Below, one piece after another: positions 1-7,017 of a stretch of 64,000 nt of DNA. This DNA is from Collinsella sp. AM18-10. GTDB taxonomy: Bacteria > Actinomycetota > Coriobacteriia > Coriobacteriales > Coriobacteriaceae. A program made the translations under genes and the position numbers. The first letter of the stretch is position 1, and the number at the start of each line of letters is the position of its first letter. The stretch spans positions 62,001 to 126,000 of the forward strand of contig NZ_QRJO01000003.1 in assembly GCF_003471585.1 (NCBI RefSeq). The letters run 5' to 3'. Under the pieces are notes generated by a model, which saw only the letters and a list, made by a program, of their open reading frames with translations, ran no database searches and was not told the DNA's origin.

Positions 1-104
1 TGGACTGCGATGCCGAGCAGGCTGCGGTAGCTCTTGAGCGAGCGCGAGGCCATGTCCGTGCTGCGGTGAGTGGCCATGAGAAGAGCAATGCCGATGCCCA
101 ATAG
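1..104 (+). CDS. murQ: N-acetylmuramic acid 6-phosphate etherase, C-terminal end (partial)
   Basis: The frame starting at base 3 is open from the window edge and stops with TAG at 102-104, giving about 33 residues that include DAEQAAVALERARGHVRAAV. This resembles the small helical tail of MurQ enzymes, where a similar ALLEKAGGHVR pattern is common. MurQ removes the D-lactyl ether from MurNAc-6-phosphate in the cytoplasm to give GlcNAc-6-phosphate and D-lactate. The assignment rests on this short tail plus context: a MurP-type PTS permease and a MupG-type enzyme follow on the same strand, as in known MurNAc salvage operons. The body of the gene lies outside the window. Confidence 0.65.
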   Translation, partial: DCDAEQAAVALERARGHVRAAVSGHEKSNADAQ

Positions 105-161
105 GTGCGCGGCGTGAGCTGATATGACATCCAGACGAGATACCCAATACAAGGAGGAGTT

Positions 162-1592
162 ATGACGAACAAAGAGCTGGCTCAAAAGCTGCTGGACCTT
201 TTGGGCGGTAAAGACAACGTGCTCGCAAACGCGGCGTGCATGACGCGCCTGCGCGTGACCGTCAAAGACACGGGCAGCGTCGACACGGAGGGTATTAAGG
301 CACTCGACGGCGTGATGGGCTTGGTCGAGGACGACACGATGCAGATCGTGCTGGGGCCGGGCAAGGTGAATAAGGTGCTCGAGGAGTTCTCCAAGCTCAC
401 CGGCCTTGCGAAAGGCGTTGCTGACGAGAGCGTGGTTGACGCTGCGGCCACAAACAAGGCCGCGCAGAAGGCCAAGTACGAGTCCAAGCCGGTTCAGGCC
501 TTCCTCAAGAAGATTTCCAATGTCTTCGTCGCCCTGCTTCCCGGCATCATTGCGGCTGGCCTCATCAACGGCATCTGCAACGTCATTAACGTCTCGACGG
601 CAGGCGCGCTTGCAGGCGAGTGGTGGTACCAGGGCATTCGTTCCATGGGCTGGGCCCTGTTTGCCTATCTGCCCATCTTGGTGGGCTATAACGCGGCACG
701 TGAGTTTGGTGGCTCCGCTGCGCTGGGCGGCATCGCCGGCATGATGTGTATTGCCAACAGTGCCATGCCCCTGCTTGCGCCTGGCGCGGCCGATCCTGCC
801 ACTGCCATTCTGCTGCCGCTCACCAATGCACAGTACAACCCCGCAGCGGGCGGCATGATCGCGGCTCTTATCGCCGGCGCATTTTTTGCCTGGATGGAGC
901 GTCAGATTCGCAAGGTTATGCCCAACGCACTCGACACGTTTTTGTCCCCGCTGCTGGTGCTCATCATCGGCGCCTTTGCTCTGATGCTCGTCATCCAGCC
1001 GGTTGGCGCATGGCTGACGACTGCCATCTTTAGCGTTTTGACCTTTATCTTCGAGAAGCTGGGCGTCCTGGGCGGTTATATCCTGTCGGCAGGCTTCTTG
1101 CCGCTGGTTTCCGTCGGCCTGCATCAGGCGCTCACGCCGATCCACGCTATGCTCAACGATCCCGACGGCGCTACCAAGGGCATCAATTACCTGCTTCCCA
1201 TCCTTATGATGGCTGGCGGCGGTCAGGTCGGTGCCGGTCTGGCGCTGTACTTTAAGACCAAGAACGCCAAGCTCAAGAAGTACGTCGCAGAGTCCATTCC
1301 CGTTGGAATCCTGGGTGTGGGCGAGCCTCTGATGTATGCTGTTACGCTGCCGCTCGTTCGTCCGTTTGTGACGGCCTGCCTGGGTGCCGGATTTGGCGGC
1401 GCGCTCGCGGCGCTGCTTCACATCGGCACGGTTTCTCAGGGCGTTTCCGGTCTGTTTGGCCTGCTGATCGTCGTTCCTGGCCAGCAGCTCGGTTACGTTG
1501 CCGCTATGCTGCTTGCCTATGCCGCCGGCTTTGTCCTGACGTGGTTCTTTGGCGTCGACGAGCAGAAGATCAACGAGTTCTTTGGCGAGTAG
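162..1592 (+). CDS. murP: PTS EIIBC, MurNAc / MurNAc-GlcNAc type permease
   Basis: A 476-residue sugar permease of the glucose/sucrose PTS family with an N-terminal EIIB domain (about residues 1-80, phosphorylatable Cys26 in ACMTRLRV) and a C-terminal EIIC membrane domain (about 110-470, with a GVGEPLMYAVTLP stretch). No EIIA domain is present, so it must borrow a Crr-type EIIA. MurP imports and 6-phosphorylates MurNAc or the disaccharide MurNAc-GlcNAc at the inner membrane. The substrate call rests on the neighbours: a MurQ tail upstream and a MupG-type enzyme downstream. The ATG is preceded by AAGGAGGAG at 151-159. Family membership is certain; a different amino-sugar or beta-glucoside substrate remains possible. 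Confidence 0.82.
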   Translation: MTNKELAQKLLDLLGGKDNVLANAACMTRLRVTVKDTGSVDTEGIKALDGVMGLVEDDTMQIVLGPGKVNKVLEEFSKLTGLAKGVADESVVDAAATNKAAQKAKYESKPVQAFLKKISNVFVALLPGIIAAGLINGICNVINVSTAGALAGEWWYQGIRSMGWALFAYLPILVGYNAAREFGGSAALGGIAGMMCIANSAMPLLAPGAADPATAILLPLTNAQYNPAAGGMIAALIAGAFFAWMERQIRKVMPNALDTFLSPLLVLIIGAFALMLVIQPVGAWLTTAIFSVLTFIFEKLGVLGGYILSAGFLPLVSVGLHQALTPIHAMLNDPDGATKGINYLLPILMMAGGGQVGAGLALYFKTKNAKLKKYVAESIPVGILGVGEPLMYAVTLPLVRPFVTACLGAGFGGALAALLHIGTVSQGVSGLFGLLIVVPGQQLGYVAAMLLAYAAGFVLTWFFGVDEQKINEFFGE

Positions 1593-1659
1593 TTTGATAT
1601 CGCGAGCCGTGTTGCTTAGGGCTCGCGGCGCGCGGCAGATTTCTTGATGCTATGGTTGT

Positions 1660-1692
1660 GCCGGCGGGGCTAACTGCTCCGCCGGCCTTTTT
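1660..1692 (+). terminator. Intrinsic terminator or attenuator between murP and mupG
   Basis: An 11-bp stem (GCCGGCGGGGC / GCTCCGCCGGC, one G-U pair) with a TAACT loop is followed by CTTTTTT. The T-run ends two bases before the Shine-Dalgarno AAAGGAG of mupG, so the element probably tunes rather than abolishes downstream expression. Confidence 0.8.
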
Positions 1693-1709
1693 TAAAGGAG
1701 TGTTGAAGC

Positions 1710-2762
1710 GTGAAAACGGGTATTTCGATTTATCTTTCCAGCCCTCTGCAGGATATTGAGCGGACGATTGAACACGGTGCCGCGGCGGGTGCGCGCTATG
1801 CGTTCACCTCGCTGCATATTCCCGAGGATGGGGGAGCGGCGTATGCCGATAAGGTCCGTCATGTGCTGTCGCTGCTTTCCGCCCGCGGCATTGCGCTCAT
1901 TGCCGATGTGGGGCCGCGCACGTGCGATTTGCTCGGGCTTGAGCGCATCGAGGACCTGCGCGATCTGGGGTTGGAATACCTTCGTTTGGACTATGGCTTT
2001 AGCGCCCGGCGGGTCGCGGAGCTGTCCGGTGTATTTCGCATTGTGGTCAATGCATCGACGGTGAGTTCTGATGAAATCGCATCGTGGCGTGAGGCCGGTG
2101 CCGATGTGACTCGTTTTGCCGCCTGCCACAATTTTTACCCCAAGCCTTATACCGGTTTAGCTCTGGAGGACATTGCTCGGGTGAATCTTCGTCTTGCGGA
2201 GCTTGGATTCGAAATCATGGCTTTTGTGCCGGGTGATGCTAACGTTCGCGGGCCGGTATTCGAGGGACTGCCGACGGTCGAGGCGCAGCGCGGTCGCGCG
2301 TCAAAGGTTGCTCTCAATATGCTTGAGCTTGCACATGGCGCCGATTGCGACATTGTGTTGGTCGGCGACCCCGATCTTTCCGATGCGGGCTGGACGCAGT
2401 TTGCTCATGTTTCCACCGGATACGTGGACCTGCAATGCGAGCTTGAGCCCGGTTATGCCTATGTACGTGGGCAGATTCATCACGACCGACCCGATTCGAG
2501 CACCCTCATCTTTAGGTCTCAGGAGTCGCGTACGACGCTTAAGCCGGATTCCGTGCCGATGGATGCCGGTGCCGGCCTGTCACGAAAGACGGGGTCGATC
2601 GCTGTGAGCAATAGCGGCTATGGGCGCTACGAAGGCGAGCTTGAGATTGCGCGGGTCGATCTTCCCGGTGACGAGCGCATGAACGTTGCGGGTCATATCA
2701 CGCCCGAGGCAATGGAGCTGCTGCCGTTCATCAAACGCGGATTCGGGGTACGGTTCGTTTAG
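1710..2762 (+). CDS. mupG: MupG-family (DUF871) 6-phospho-N-acetylmuramidase
   Basis: A 350-residue cytoplasmic protein of the DUF871/MupG family. It begins with the typical GISIYLSS strand of the TIM-barrel domain and ends in a smaller domain containing GYGRYEGELEIARVDLP and GHITPEAMELLPFI. The characterised MupG of Staphylococcus aureus hydrolyses MurNAc-6-phosphate-GlcNAc, imported by MurP, to MurNAc-6-phosphate and GlcNAc; MurQ then acts on the first product. The order murQ-murP-mupG here supports the same job. The start is GTG at 1710, chosen because AAAGGAG lies at 1694-1700. Most database entries call such proteins DUF871 or outer surface protein. Confidence 0.82.
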   Translation: MKTGISIYLSSPLQDIERTIEHGAAAGARYAFTSLHIPEDGGAAYADKVRHVLSLLSARGIALIADVGPRTCDLLGLERIEDLRDLGLEYLRLDYGFSARRVAELSGVFRIVVNASTVSSDEIASWREAGADVTRFAACHNFYPKPYTGLALEDIARVNLRLAELGFEIMAFVPGDANVRGPVFEGLPTVEAQRGRASKVALNMLELAHGADCDIVLVGDPDLSDAGWTQFAHVSTGYVDLQCELEPGYAYVRGQIHHDRPDSSTLIFRSQESRTTLKPDSVPMDAGAGLSRKTGSIAVSNSGYGRYEGELEIARVDLPGDERMNVAGHITPEAMELLPFIKRGFGVRFV

Positions 2763-2854
2763 CGTGTGACCCGTGGGCTACAATTGGCCCATCATGCGAA
2801 GGCGCCTCGTGTGGCGTGTGTCTGCGTTGGCCGATCTATATTCGGAGGATTTCC

Positions 2855-3214
2855 ATGACCGTACTGTTTGTTGAATATCCCAAGTGCTCGACCTGTAAGA
2901 AGGCCAAGGCATGGCTGGACGAACACGGGGTAGAGTATATCGACCGCGATATCGTTTTGGACAATCCCACGGCTGATGAGCTTGCGACCTGGATTGCTCG
3001 TTCGGGACTGCCGGTGCGGCGCTTCTTTAATTCGTCGGGCATGAAATATCGAGAGCTGGGCCTGAAGGCGCGTCTAGATGCGGGCATGACGGATCGGGAG
3101 TGCTACGAGCTGCTGGCGACCGACGGCATGCTGGTTAAGCGTCCGCTGTTGGTGGGCGACGACTTTGCGATTCCCGGCTTTAGGGAATCGGCTTGGGTCG
3201 AGGCGTTGCTGTAG
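2855..3214 (+). CDS. ArsC/Spx-family arsenate reductase-like protein
   Basis: A 119-residue thioredoxin-fold protein of the ArsC/Spx/YffB family with the motif YPKCSTCKKAKAWL near the N-terminus (Cys11 and Cys14) and the later RRFFNSSGMKYRELGLK and LVKRPLLVGD segments. Small stand-alone members are annotated as arsenate reductase, but many lack an arsenic context and their function is unknown. No arsR or arsenite pump lies nearby, so a role in thiol chemistry is as likely as arsenate reduction. ATG 2855 is preferred over the upstream GTG at 2816 because GGAGG at 2844-2848 is well placed. Separated from mupG by about 90 bases. Confidence 0.8.
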   Translation: MTVLFVEYPKCSTCKKAKAWLDEHGVEYIDRDIVLDNPTADELATWIARSGLPVRRFFNSSGMKYRELGLKARLDAGMTDRECYELLATDGMLVKRPLLVGDDFAIPGFRESAWVEALL

Positions 3215-3286
3215 CGGCTGCGGAAAGTGCGACCCGTTTTGAGTGCTCAGGGTGGGACGTGTTTTCCATCGGCGGGCTCGCTCGGC

Positions 3287-3697
3287 TCAATCATCGAGCT
3301 GTGCCCATTCGTGCGGATCGTAGACCTTTACGTGCTTGTTGGGCTTGCCGCTCCAGTACTCCTCGTCCATAAAGGGCAGATATACCTGAACGCCGGGGCA
3401 GATAAAGGGAATCCGCTGCTGTTGCAGTCGCTCGCGCTGTCGCTGCTCCAGGTGCGCCTCGGATATGACAGTCGGCATACCGGACAGCTCGACGAGGCTT
3501 GCCTGGATTCGCTTAAGGTCGGGGAGTCCCGCGTGCCATGACATCCGCATGATCAAAAAGGATGCACGGCGGTAGTTTGCCTGCATCACCGTGATGGCGG
3601 GGCGCAGAGTGGGATGGATTTTGTCCCGTTCGGGCCAAAGGTCAGCAGTGATCTCGAGGCCCAGGGTCTCCCATAGGTAATCAAGCTCTTCGTCCAT
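3287..3697 (-). CDS. Stand-alone N-terminal-type domain of a MarR-like regulator family
   Basis: A 136-residue protein. Its C-terminal half (LSGMPTVISEAHLEQRQRER, then IPFICPG and QVYLPFMDEEYW) resembles the N-terminal domain of a group of Firmicute winged-helix proteins labelled MarR-like, where the pattern is a loose QRKRL..IPFIVPG..QIYLPFL. In those proteins a helix-turn-helix part follows, but here the protein stops about 25 residues later. It may be a shortened, free-standing version or a decayed gene. ATG 3697 is preferred over TTG 3718 because GAGG lies just upstream. It converges on the ArsC-like gene. Function unknown. Confidence 0.6.
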   Translation of the reverse strand: MDEELDYLWETLGLEITADLWPERDKIHPTLRPAITVMQANYRRASFLIMRMSWHAGLPDLKRIQASLVELSGMPTVISEAHLEQRQRERLQQQRIPFICPGVQVYLPFMDEEYWSGKPNKHVKVYDPHEWAQLDD

Positions 3698-3889
3698 GGC
3701 GCCTCGATATCCGTGCAATGATGACGGTTCGATTGTGCCATCAGCCGTGAGTGCTGCATTGTTGTAATCTACCAGCGGTAGATGCGGGATGTTTTACGGG
3801 CTTTGGCGCCGTACGTGTCGCTGGCGCTTCACAGGTCCTTCACGTGTCGGCCGTATTTGACTGAATTTCAAAAAAGTCAAAATTGGGGC

Positions 3890-3918
3890 TTGCGTCACGG
3901 CCGGACTTCCCGTATATT
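3890..3918 (+). promoter_or_regulatory. Sigma-70-type promoter of the tRNA-Gln/tRNA-Glu unit
   Basis: TTGCGT at 3890-3895 and TATATT at 3913-3918 are separated by 17 bp, about 45 bp upstream of the first tRNA. The bases 3719-3889 upstream hold two small inverted repeats (TCTACC-AGC-GGTAGA near 3770-3783; TTTGACT / AGTCAAA near 3856-3882) and no gene that I can support. Confidence 0.65.
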
Positions 3919-3962
3919 TCTTTCTTGCGCAAAGGCACAGCCGAGCGCAGCGATGCAGTCAT

Positions 3963-4036
3963 TGGGATGTCGTCTAATGGCAGGACAGCGGATTCTGGTT
4001 CCGTCAATGGGGGTTCGACTCCCTCCATCCCAGCCA
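3963..4036 (+). tRNA. tRNA-Gln (anticodon CTG)
   Basis: Acceptor TGGGATG pairs with CATCCCA. The D-arm contains CTAATGGCAGGAC. The anticodon loop TTCTGGT between GCGGA and TCCGT gives CTG. The T-arm is GGGGGTTCGACTCCCTC. Discriminator G at 4033 is followed by an encoded CCA at 4034-4036. Confidence 0.96.
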
Positions 4037-4053
4037 TTGCATTTGCTACATAT

Positions 4054-4130
4054 GGCCCGTTCGTCTAGCGGTTTAGGACGCCGCCCTCTCAAGGCGGAGA
4101 TCACCAGTTCGAATCTGGTACGGGCTACCA
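4054..4130 (+). tRNA. tRNA-Glu (anticodon CTC)
   Basis: Acceptor GGCCCGT pairs with ACGGGCT. The anticodon loop CTCTCAA between CCGCC and GGCGG gives anticodon CTC. The T-arm is CCAGTTCGAATCTGG. CCA is encoded at 4128-4130. It follows tRNA-Gln by 17 bp, so the two are probably co-transcribed. Confidence 0.96.
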
Positions 4131-4140
4131 AAATTGAACG

Positions 4141-4168
4141 CCCGGGCCTCGTAAGAGACCCGGGTTTT
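4141..4168 (+). terminator. Intrinsic terminator of the tRNA unit
   Basis: CCCGGG-C-CTC, loop GTAA, GAG-A-CCCGGG, then TTTT, directly after tRNA-Glu. Confidence 0.85.
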
Positions 4169-4227
4169 GTGTATTGACCGATATTTAAGGCGCGCGTTGA
4201 GTCTGCCGCCCGGACCGAGGAGTTGTC

Positions 4228-5145
4228 ATGGACCTGCCTATCAGCTTGGAAGACATCACGTATGCCGAGAACTATCTGGCGCAGGGCGACCTGGCTACGG
4301 CGACGCCGCTGCTGGAGCGTCTGGTGGAGCTTGCCGAGGAGTATATCGACGCTGAATGCAAGACGGAGGAGAAGCGCCAGTACTTTAGCTTCGACAGCAA
4401 GTTTGAGCGCCTGGCCTATCGCCGCGTGGAGAAGGATCCGCGCGAGCTGGTGCAGGTCGAGGTTCCCTTTGACCGCCTGTACTCCGACATGGCGTTTGCC
4501 TACATTCGCCAGCAGGATTATGTGAGTGCTCGGAATGCCCTGATGCAGGCCGTGCGTTGGGATCCCATGAACTGCAACTATCGCTTGGACTTGGCCGAGC
4601 TGTTCCGCGCGCTCGAGGACAAGCAGGAGTGGGCATCGCTCTCGTTCTCGGTGCTGGAGCGCGCGAGCGACGGTAAGTGCGCCGCACGTGCCTACACCAA
4701 CTTGGGTCAGTACTTCTTGGAGCCCGAGACCGAGAACATTTCGGCAGCCGTGGGCTGCGCGCGTCTGGCGCTGCGCCTGGCGCCCAATGATGCGCATACG
4801 ACGCGCCTGCTCAACAAGATCCATACCACCTATCCGGATGCCGCGGACGAGAGTGACGACCATGTGATGGGTGAGCTCGCCCTGCAGGGCGTGCCGACCT
4901 CGCCTTCGGCTGAGATTGCCATTTGCCTGATCATGTGTGCGACCGATGCTGCAAGCGACGGCGACAAGCAGGAGGCGACGCGCCTGACGGTGCGTGCTCG
5001 CGATTTGGTGGGCGAGGAGGCCTGCGCGGCGATTATCAAACTGGTGCGCGAGAGCGACGCCGAGCTCAATGCTGAGCGCAAGGCAAAGCGCGACGCCGCG
5101 GGCTCAAACGCCGATGGCGCCAAGGAGGCTGGCGATGCCCAGTAA
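4228..5145 (+). CDS. TPR-like helical repeat protein of unknown function
   Basis: A 305-residue, acidic, apparently cytoplasmic protein made of helical pairs that resemble tetratricopeptide repeats: the segments around 8-35 (AENYLAQGDLATATPLLERL), 85-125 (DMAFAYIRQQDYVSARNAL then DPMNCNYRLDLAELFRAL) and 150-195 (AYTNLGQYFLEP, then ARLALRLAPND). No signal peptide or catalytic motif is visible, and the last 40 residues are charged and Ala-rich. Its stop overlaps the start of smpB by 11 bases, so the two are translationally coupled, and its 3' end carries the smpB ribosome-binding site. The family is not one I recognise by name; a scaffold role is only an inference from the fold. Confidence 0.8.
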   Translation: MDLPISLEDITYAENYLAQGDLATATPLLERLVELAEEYIDAECKTEEKRQYFSFDSKFERLAYRRVEKDPRELVQVEVPFDRLYSDMAFAYIRQQDYVSARNALMQAVRWDPMNCNYRLDLAELFRALEDKQEWASLSFSVLERASDGKCAARAYTNLGQYFLEPETENISAAVGCARLALRLAPNDAHTTRLLNKIHTTYPDAADESDDHVMGELALQGVPTSPSAEIAICLIMCATDAASDGDKQEATRLTVRARDLVGEEACAAIIKLVRESDAELNAERKAKRDAAGSNADGAKEAGDAQ

Positions 5146-5605
5146 GCGCGAACGCAAGCTCATTTCCAAGAATCGCTCGGCACATCACGAGTACTTTATC
5201 GATGAGACCTTTGAGTGCGGCATTGAGCTGAGTGGCACCGAGGTCAAGTCGATTCGCGAGCGCGCGTGCCAGATCACCGACACCTTTGCACTGATCCGTG
5301 GCGGCGAGTGCTGGCTCGTGGGTTTGCATATTCACCCTTATAGCCATGGTGGCGTGTGGAATCGCGACCCTGATCGCCGTCGTCGTCTGCTGCTGCACCG
5401 CAAGGAGATTGACTTTCTCGACGGTAAGCTACATAATCGCGGCTATGCCCTGGTGCCGTTGGAGCTCTACTTTAATACCGACGGCCGCGTAAAGCTGCTG
5501 CTGGGCCTGGGCCGTGGTAAGAAGCTCTACGACAAGCGCGAGGATATGGCCAAGCGCGATGTCCAGCGCGAGATTGACCGCGCCCTCAAGGAGCGCAACC
5601 GTTGA
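5135..5605 (+). CDS. smpB: SsrA (tmRNA)-binding protein SmpB
   Basis: A 156-residue SmpB, full length. Recognisable segments are KNRSAHHEYFIDETFECGIELSG near the start (broken here by the family TEVKSIR motif), NRDPDRRRRLLLHRKEI in the middle and LGLGRGKKLYDKRE followed by a basic tail. SmpB binds the tRNA-like part of tmRNA and delivers it to stalled ribosomes for trans-translation. ATG 5135 lies inside the upstream TPR gene with AAGGAGG at 5122-5128. No tmRNA gene was recognised in the window, although ssrA is often close to smpB. Confidence 0.95.
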   Translation: MPSKRERKLISKNRSAHHEYFIDETFECGIELSGTEVKSIRERACQITDTFALIRGGECWLVGLHIHPYSHGGVWNRDPDRRRRLLLHRKEIDFLDGKLHNRGYALVPLELYFNTDGRVKLLLGLGRGKKLYDKREDMAKRDVQREIDRALKERNR

Positions 5606-5617
5606 CCACCCTTCATA

Positions 5618-5684
5618 AGTTGCGGTGGAATACGGACTGTTTTGCCTGTTTGAGGAGCTATTCAGTCCCTATTTCACCGCAACT
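5618..5684. other. Large imperfect inverted repeat downstream of smpB
   Basis: Two 22-nt arms (5618-5639 and 5663-5684) match at 20 of 22 positions and enclose a 23-nt loop. There is no T-run, so it is not a classical terminator; it could be a processing or stabilising hairpin at the end of the smpB transcript. Confidence 0.6.
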
Positions 5685-5703
5685 GCGGGTGTCTCATCTT
5701 GCT

Positions 5704-5730
5704 TATACTGTTTTGACACATATGTCTCAA
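5704..5730 (+). promoter_or_regulatory. Candidate -10 element and palindromic operator upstream of flavin reductase
   Basis: TATACT at 5704-5709 has the extended form TTGCT-TATACT. It is followed at 5713-5730 by an 18-bp palindrome, TTGACACATATGTCTCAA, symmetrical except for one C:C pair. The position just after a -10 element suggests a repressor site. The regulator is unknown. Confidence 0.5.
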
Positions 5731-5813
5731 AGGTGGTGTCCGCTATGGGCGCCGCCTTTTTTGTGGGTACATACATCCATGAGGTTCCAACCCGGGTTAG
5801 GGGAGTGATCGTT

Positions 5814-6317
5814 ATGGACAAAACTGCGTTCTTTACCATGCCGAGCGGTCTGTACGTGGTAAGCGCCGCGGCAGACGGGCTGCGCGCCGGCTGCGTCATC
5901 AACACGGCGGTGCAGGTGACGTCCGCGCCGCCGCGCATCTCGGTTGCCGTGAACAAGGACAACGTCACCTCGGGCGTCATCGTATCGGCCAAAGCGTTCG
6001 CGCTGACCGTGATCGATCGGACCGCCGACATGCTCTACATCGGTAACTTTGGGTTCCGCACCAGCAGCGATTACGACAAGTTTGCCAAATACGAGACCCG
6101 CGAGACGGCTCTGGGCATGCCCTATGTGCCCGAGCACGCGGCGGCCCTGTTTAGCTGCCGTTTGATCGACACTGTGGATGTGGGCACGCATCTACTGTTT
6201 ATCGGCGAGGTCGAGGATGCCGAACGCCTGAGTGACGAGACGCCACTCACCTACGATTACTACCATAAGGTCCTGAAGGGCAAGACGCCTCCGAAGGCGT
6301 CCTCGTATCAAGGCTAG
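5814..6317 (+). CDS. Flavin reductase-like (FMN-binding split-barrel) protein
   Basis: A 167-residue protein of the flavin reductase-like family. It starts DKTAFFTMPSGLYVVSA, with the GCVINTAVQVTSAPPRISVA segment that forms the FMN-binding face and the later SAKAFALTVID. In anaerobes such proteins occur alone or fused to rubredoxin (high-molecular-weight rubredoxin) and move electrons from NAD(P)H or flavin to rubredoxin. A separate rubredoxin gene lies 90 bases downstream on the same strand, which supports an electron-transfer role. ATG 5814 is chosen over upstream in-frame starts because GGGGAG lies at 5800-5805 and the family begins here. Confidence 0.85.
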   Translation: MDKTAFFTMPSGLYVVSAAADGLRAGCVINTAVQVTSAPPRISVAVNKDNVTSGVIVSAKAFALTVIDRTADMLYIGNFGFRTSSDYDKFAKYETRETALGMPYVPEHAAALFSCRLIDTVDVGTHLLFIGEVEDAERLSDETPLTYDYYHKVLKGKTPPKASSYQG

Positions 6318-6335
6318 AAATGTTTTAAAAATACT

Positions 6336-6363
6336 TGCATTATATTATTGAGAATCTATACTG
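6336..6363 (+). promoter_or_regulatory. Promoter of the rubredoxin gene
   Basis: TTGCAT at 6336-6341 and TATACT at 6358-6363 with a 16-bp spacer, in a clearly AT-rich patch 44 bp before the rubredoxin ATG. Confidence 0.65.
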
Positions 6364-6406
6364 ATAAATGAAGTACATCACCAGTCACGTTCGAGAGGAG
6401 AACATC

Positions 6407-6550
6407 ATGGCTGAGGAGAAGAAGACGTATAAGTTCGTGTGCGTCGTTTGCGGTTACGAGGTTGAGGTCGATACGCCCGAGCTGCCCGAGGATTATGTGT
6501 GCCCGGTGTGCGGCGTCGGTCCCGATCAGTTTGAGCTCGTCGAGGAGTAG
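6407..6550 (+). CDS. Rubredoxin
   Basis: A 47-residue one-iron electron carrier with CVVCGY (Cys12, Cys15) and CPVCGVG (Cys32, Cys35), the four ligands of the Fe(SCys)4 centre, and an acidic body. It is slightly shorter than the usual 52-54 residues. GAGAGGAG at 6393-6400 precedes ATG 6407. In anaerobes rubredoxin feeds superoxide reductase, rubrerythrin or flavodiiron proteins; a superoxide reductase gene occurs at 60503-60865, and the flavin reductase-like protein just upstream may be its reductant. Confidence 0.95.
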   Translation: MAEEKKTYKFVCVVCGYEVEVDTPELPEDYVCPVCGVGPDQFELVEE

Positions 6551-6592
6551 CTCGCAGGCACACGACTTGCAGCAACACATAGCTCTGTCCAA

Positions 6593-6628
6593 GGGCCCCG
6601 GTCGAATTCTCGGCCGGGGCCCTTTTCT
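6593..6628 (+). terminator. Intrinsic terminator after rubredoxin
   Basis: GGGCCCCGG at 6593-6601 pairs with CCGGGGCCC at 6613-6621, followed by TTTTCTT. Confidence 0.88.
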
Positions 6629-6646
6629 TCCGTCCCTAAGGGATCA
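6623..6646 (+). repeat. Short dispersed repeat (CCGTCCCNAAGGGATCA family), partial copy
   Basis: TTTTCTTCCGTCCC-TAAGGGATCA here matches the 3' part of the longer copies at 31804-31834 and 32201-32231, and the inverted copy at 44042-44064. It abuts the rubredoxin terminator. Confidence 0.55.
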
Positions 6647-6694
6647 CGGCTGCTGTTAGCCGATCCTGCCTGTCGTGAGTCCGGCCGACCGTTT

Positions 6695-6990
6695 GTCTCA
6701 ATCTGTAACATGTGGCGGCTCAAAACGGGCCTATCTGTTACAGATTGAGACAAAAGGTTGGAGCTGAAGAAATGTCTCGATCTGTAACATCTAGAAGCGG
6801 AAATTGGGTCCACTTGTTACAGATCAAGACAAACCAAACCCGTTCGGCAGAAGATCTCAATCTGTAACATCTAACGGCGAAAACGGGGTCTATCTGTTAC
6901 AGATCGAGACAAACGGAGCTGTCCCTCGGAATGGTCTCGATCTGTAACATCTAGACATCAAAAGCGGGTCTAGATGTTACAGATTTAGAC
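6695..6990. repeat. Array A: four 57-bp palindromic units, 79-80 bp period
   Basis: Units at 6695-6751, 6774-6830, 6854-6910 and 6934-6990. Each begins with a left arm near GTCTCRATCTGTAAC and ends with its reverse complement GTTACAGATYGAGAC, with 27 bp between. The 27-bp cores are alike (roughly YCTAG, then AAAA, then CGGGTCTA) and all have the AAAA run on this strand. Unit-to-unit spacers are 22-23 bp and start with AAA. The array ends 28 bp before the mntH stop codon. It fills most of the gene-free stretch 6551-7017; the rest holds a terminator and nothing else that I see. Confidence 0.95.
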
Positions 6991-7017
6991 GTTTGCCTGG
7001 GTAGGTGCCCCGCCCCA

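Noticed and set aside
3895..4863. 322-residue minus-strand frame
   Set aside because: It runs through both tRNA genes and opposite the TPR gene; not credible as coding.
5606..5813. tmRNA gene next to smpB
   Set aside because: The interval is too short and lacks a tRNA-like end or tag-peptide frame.
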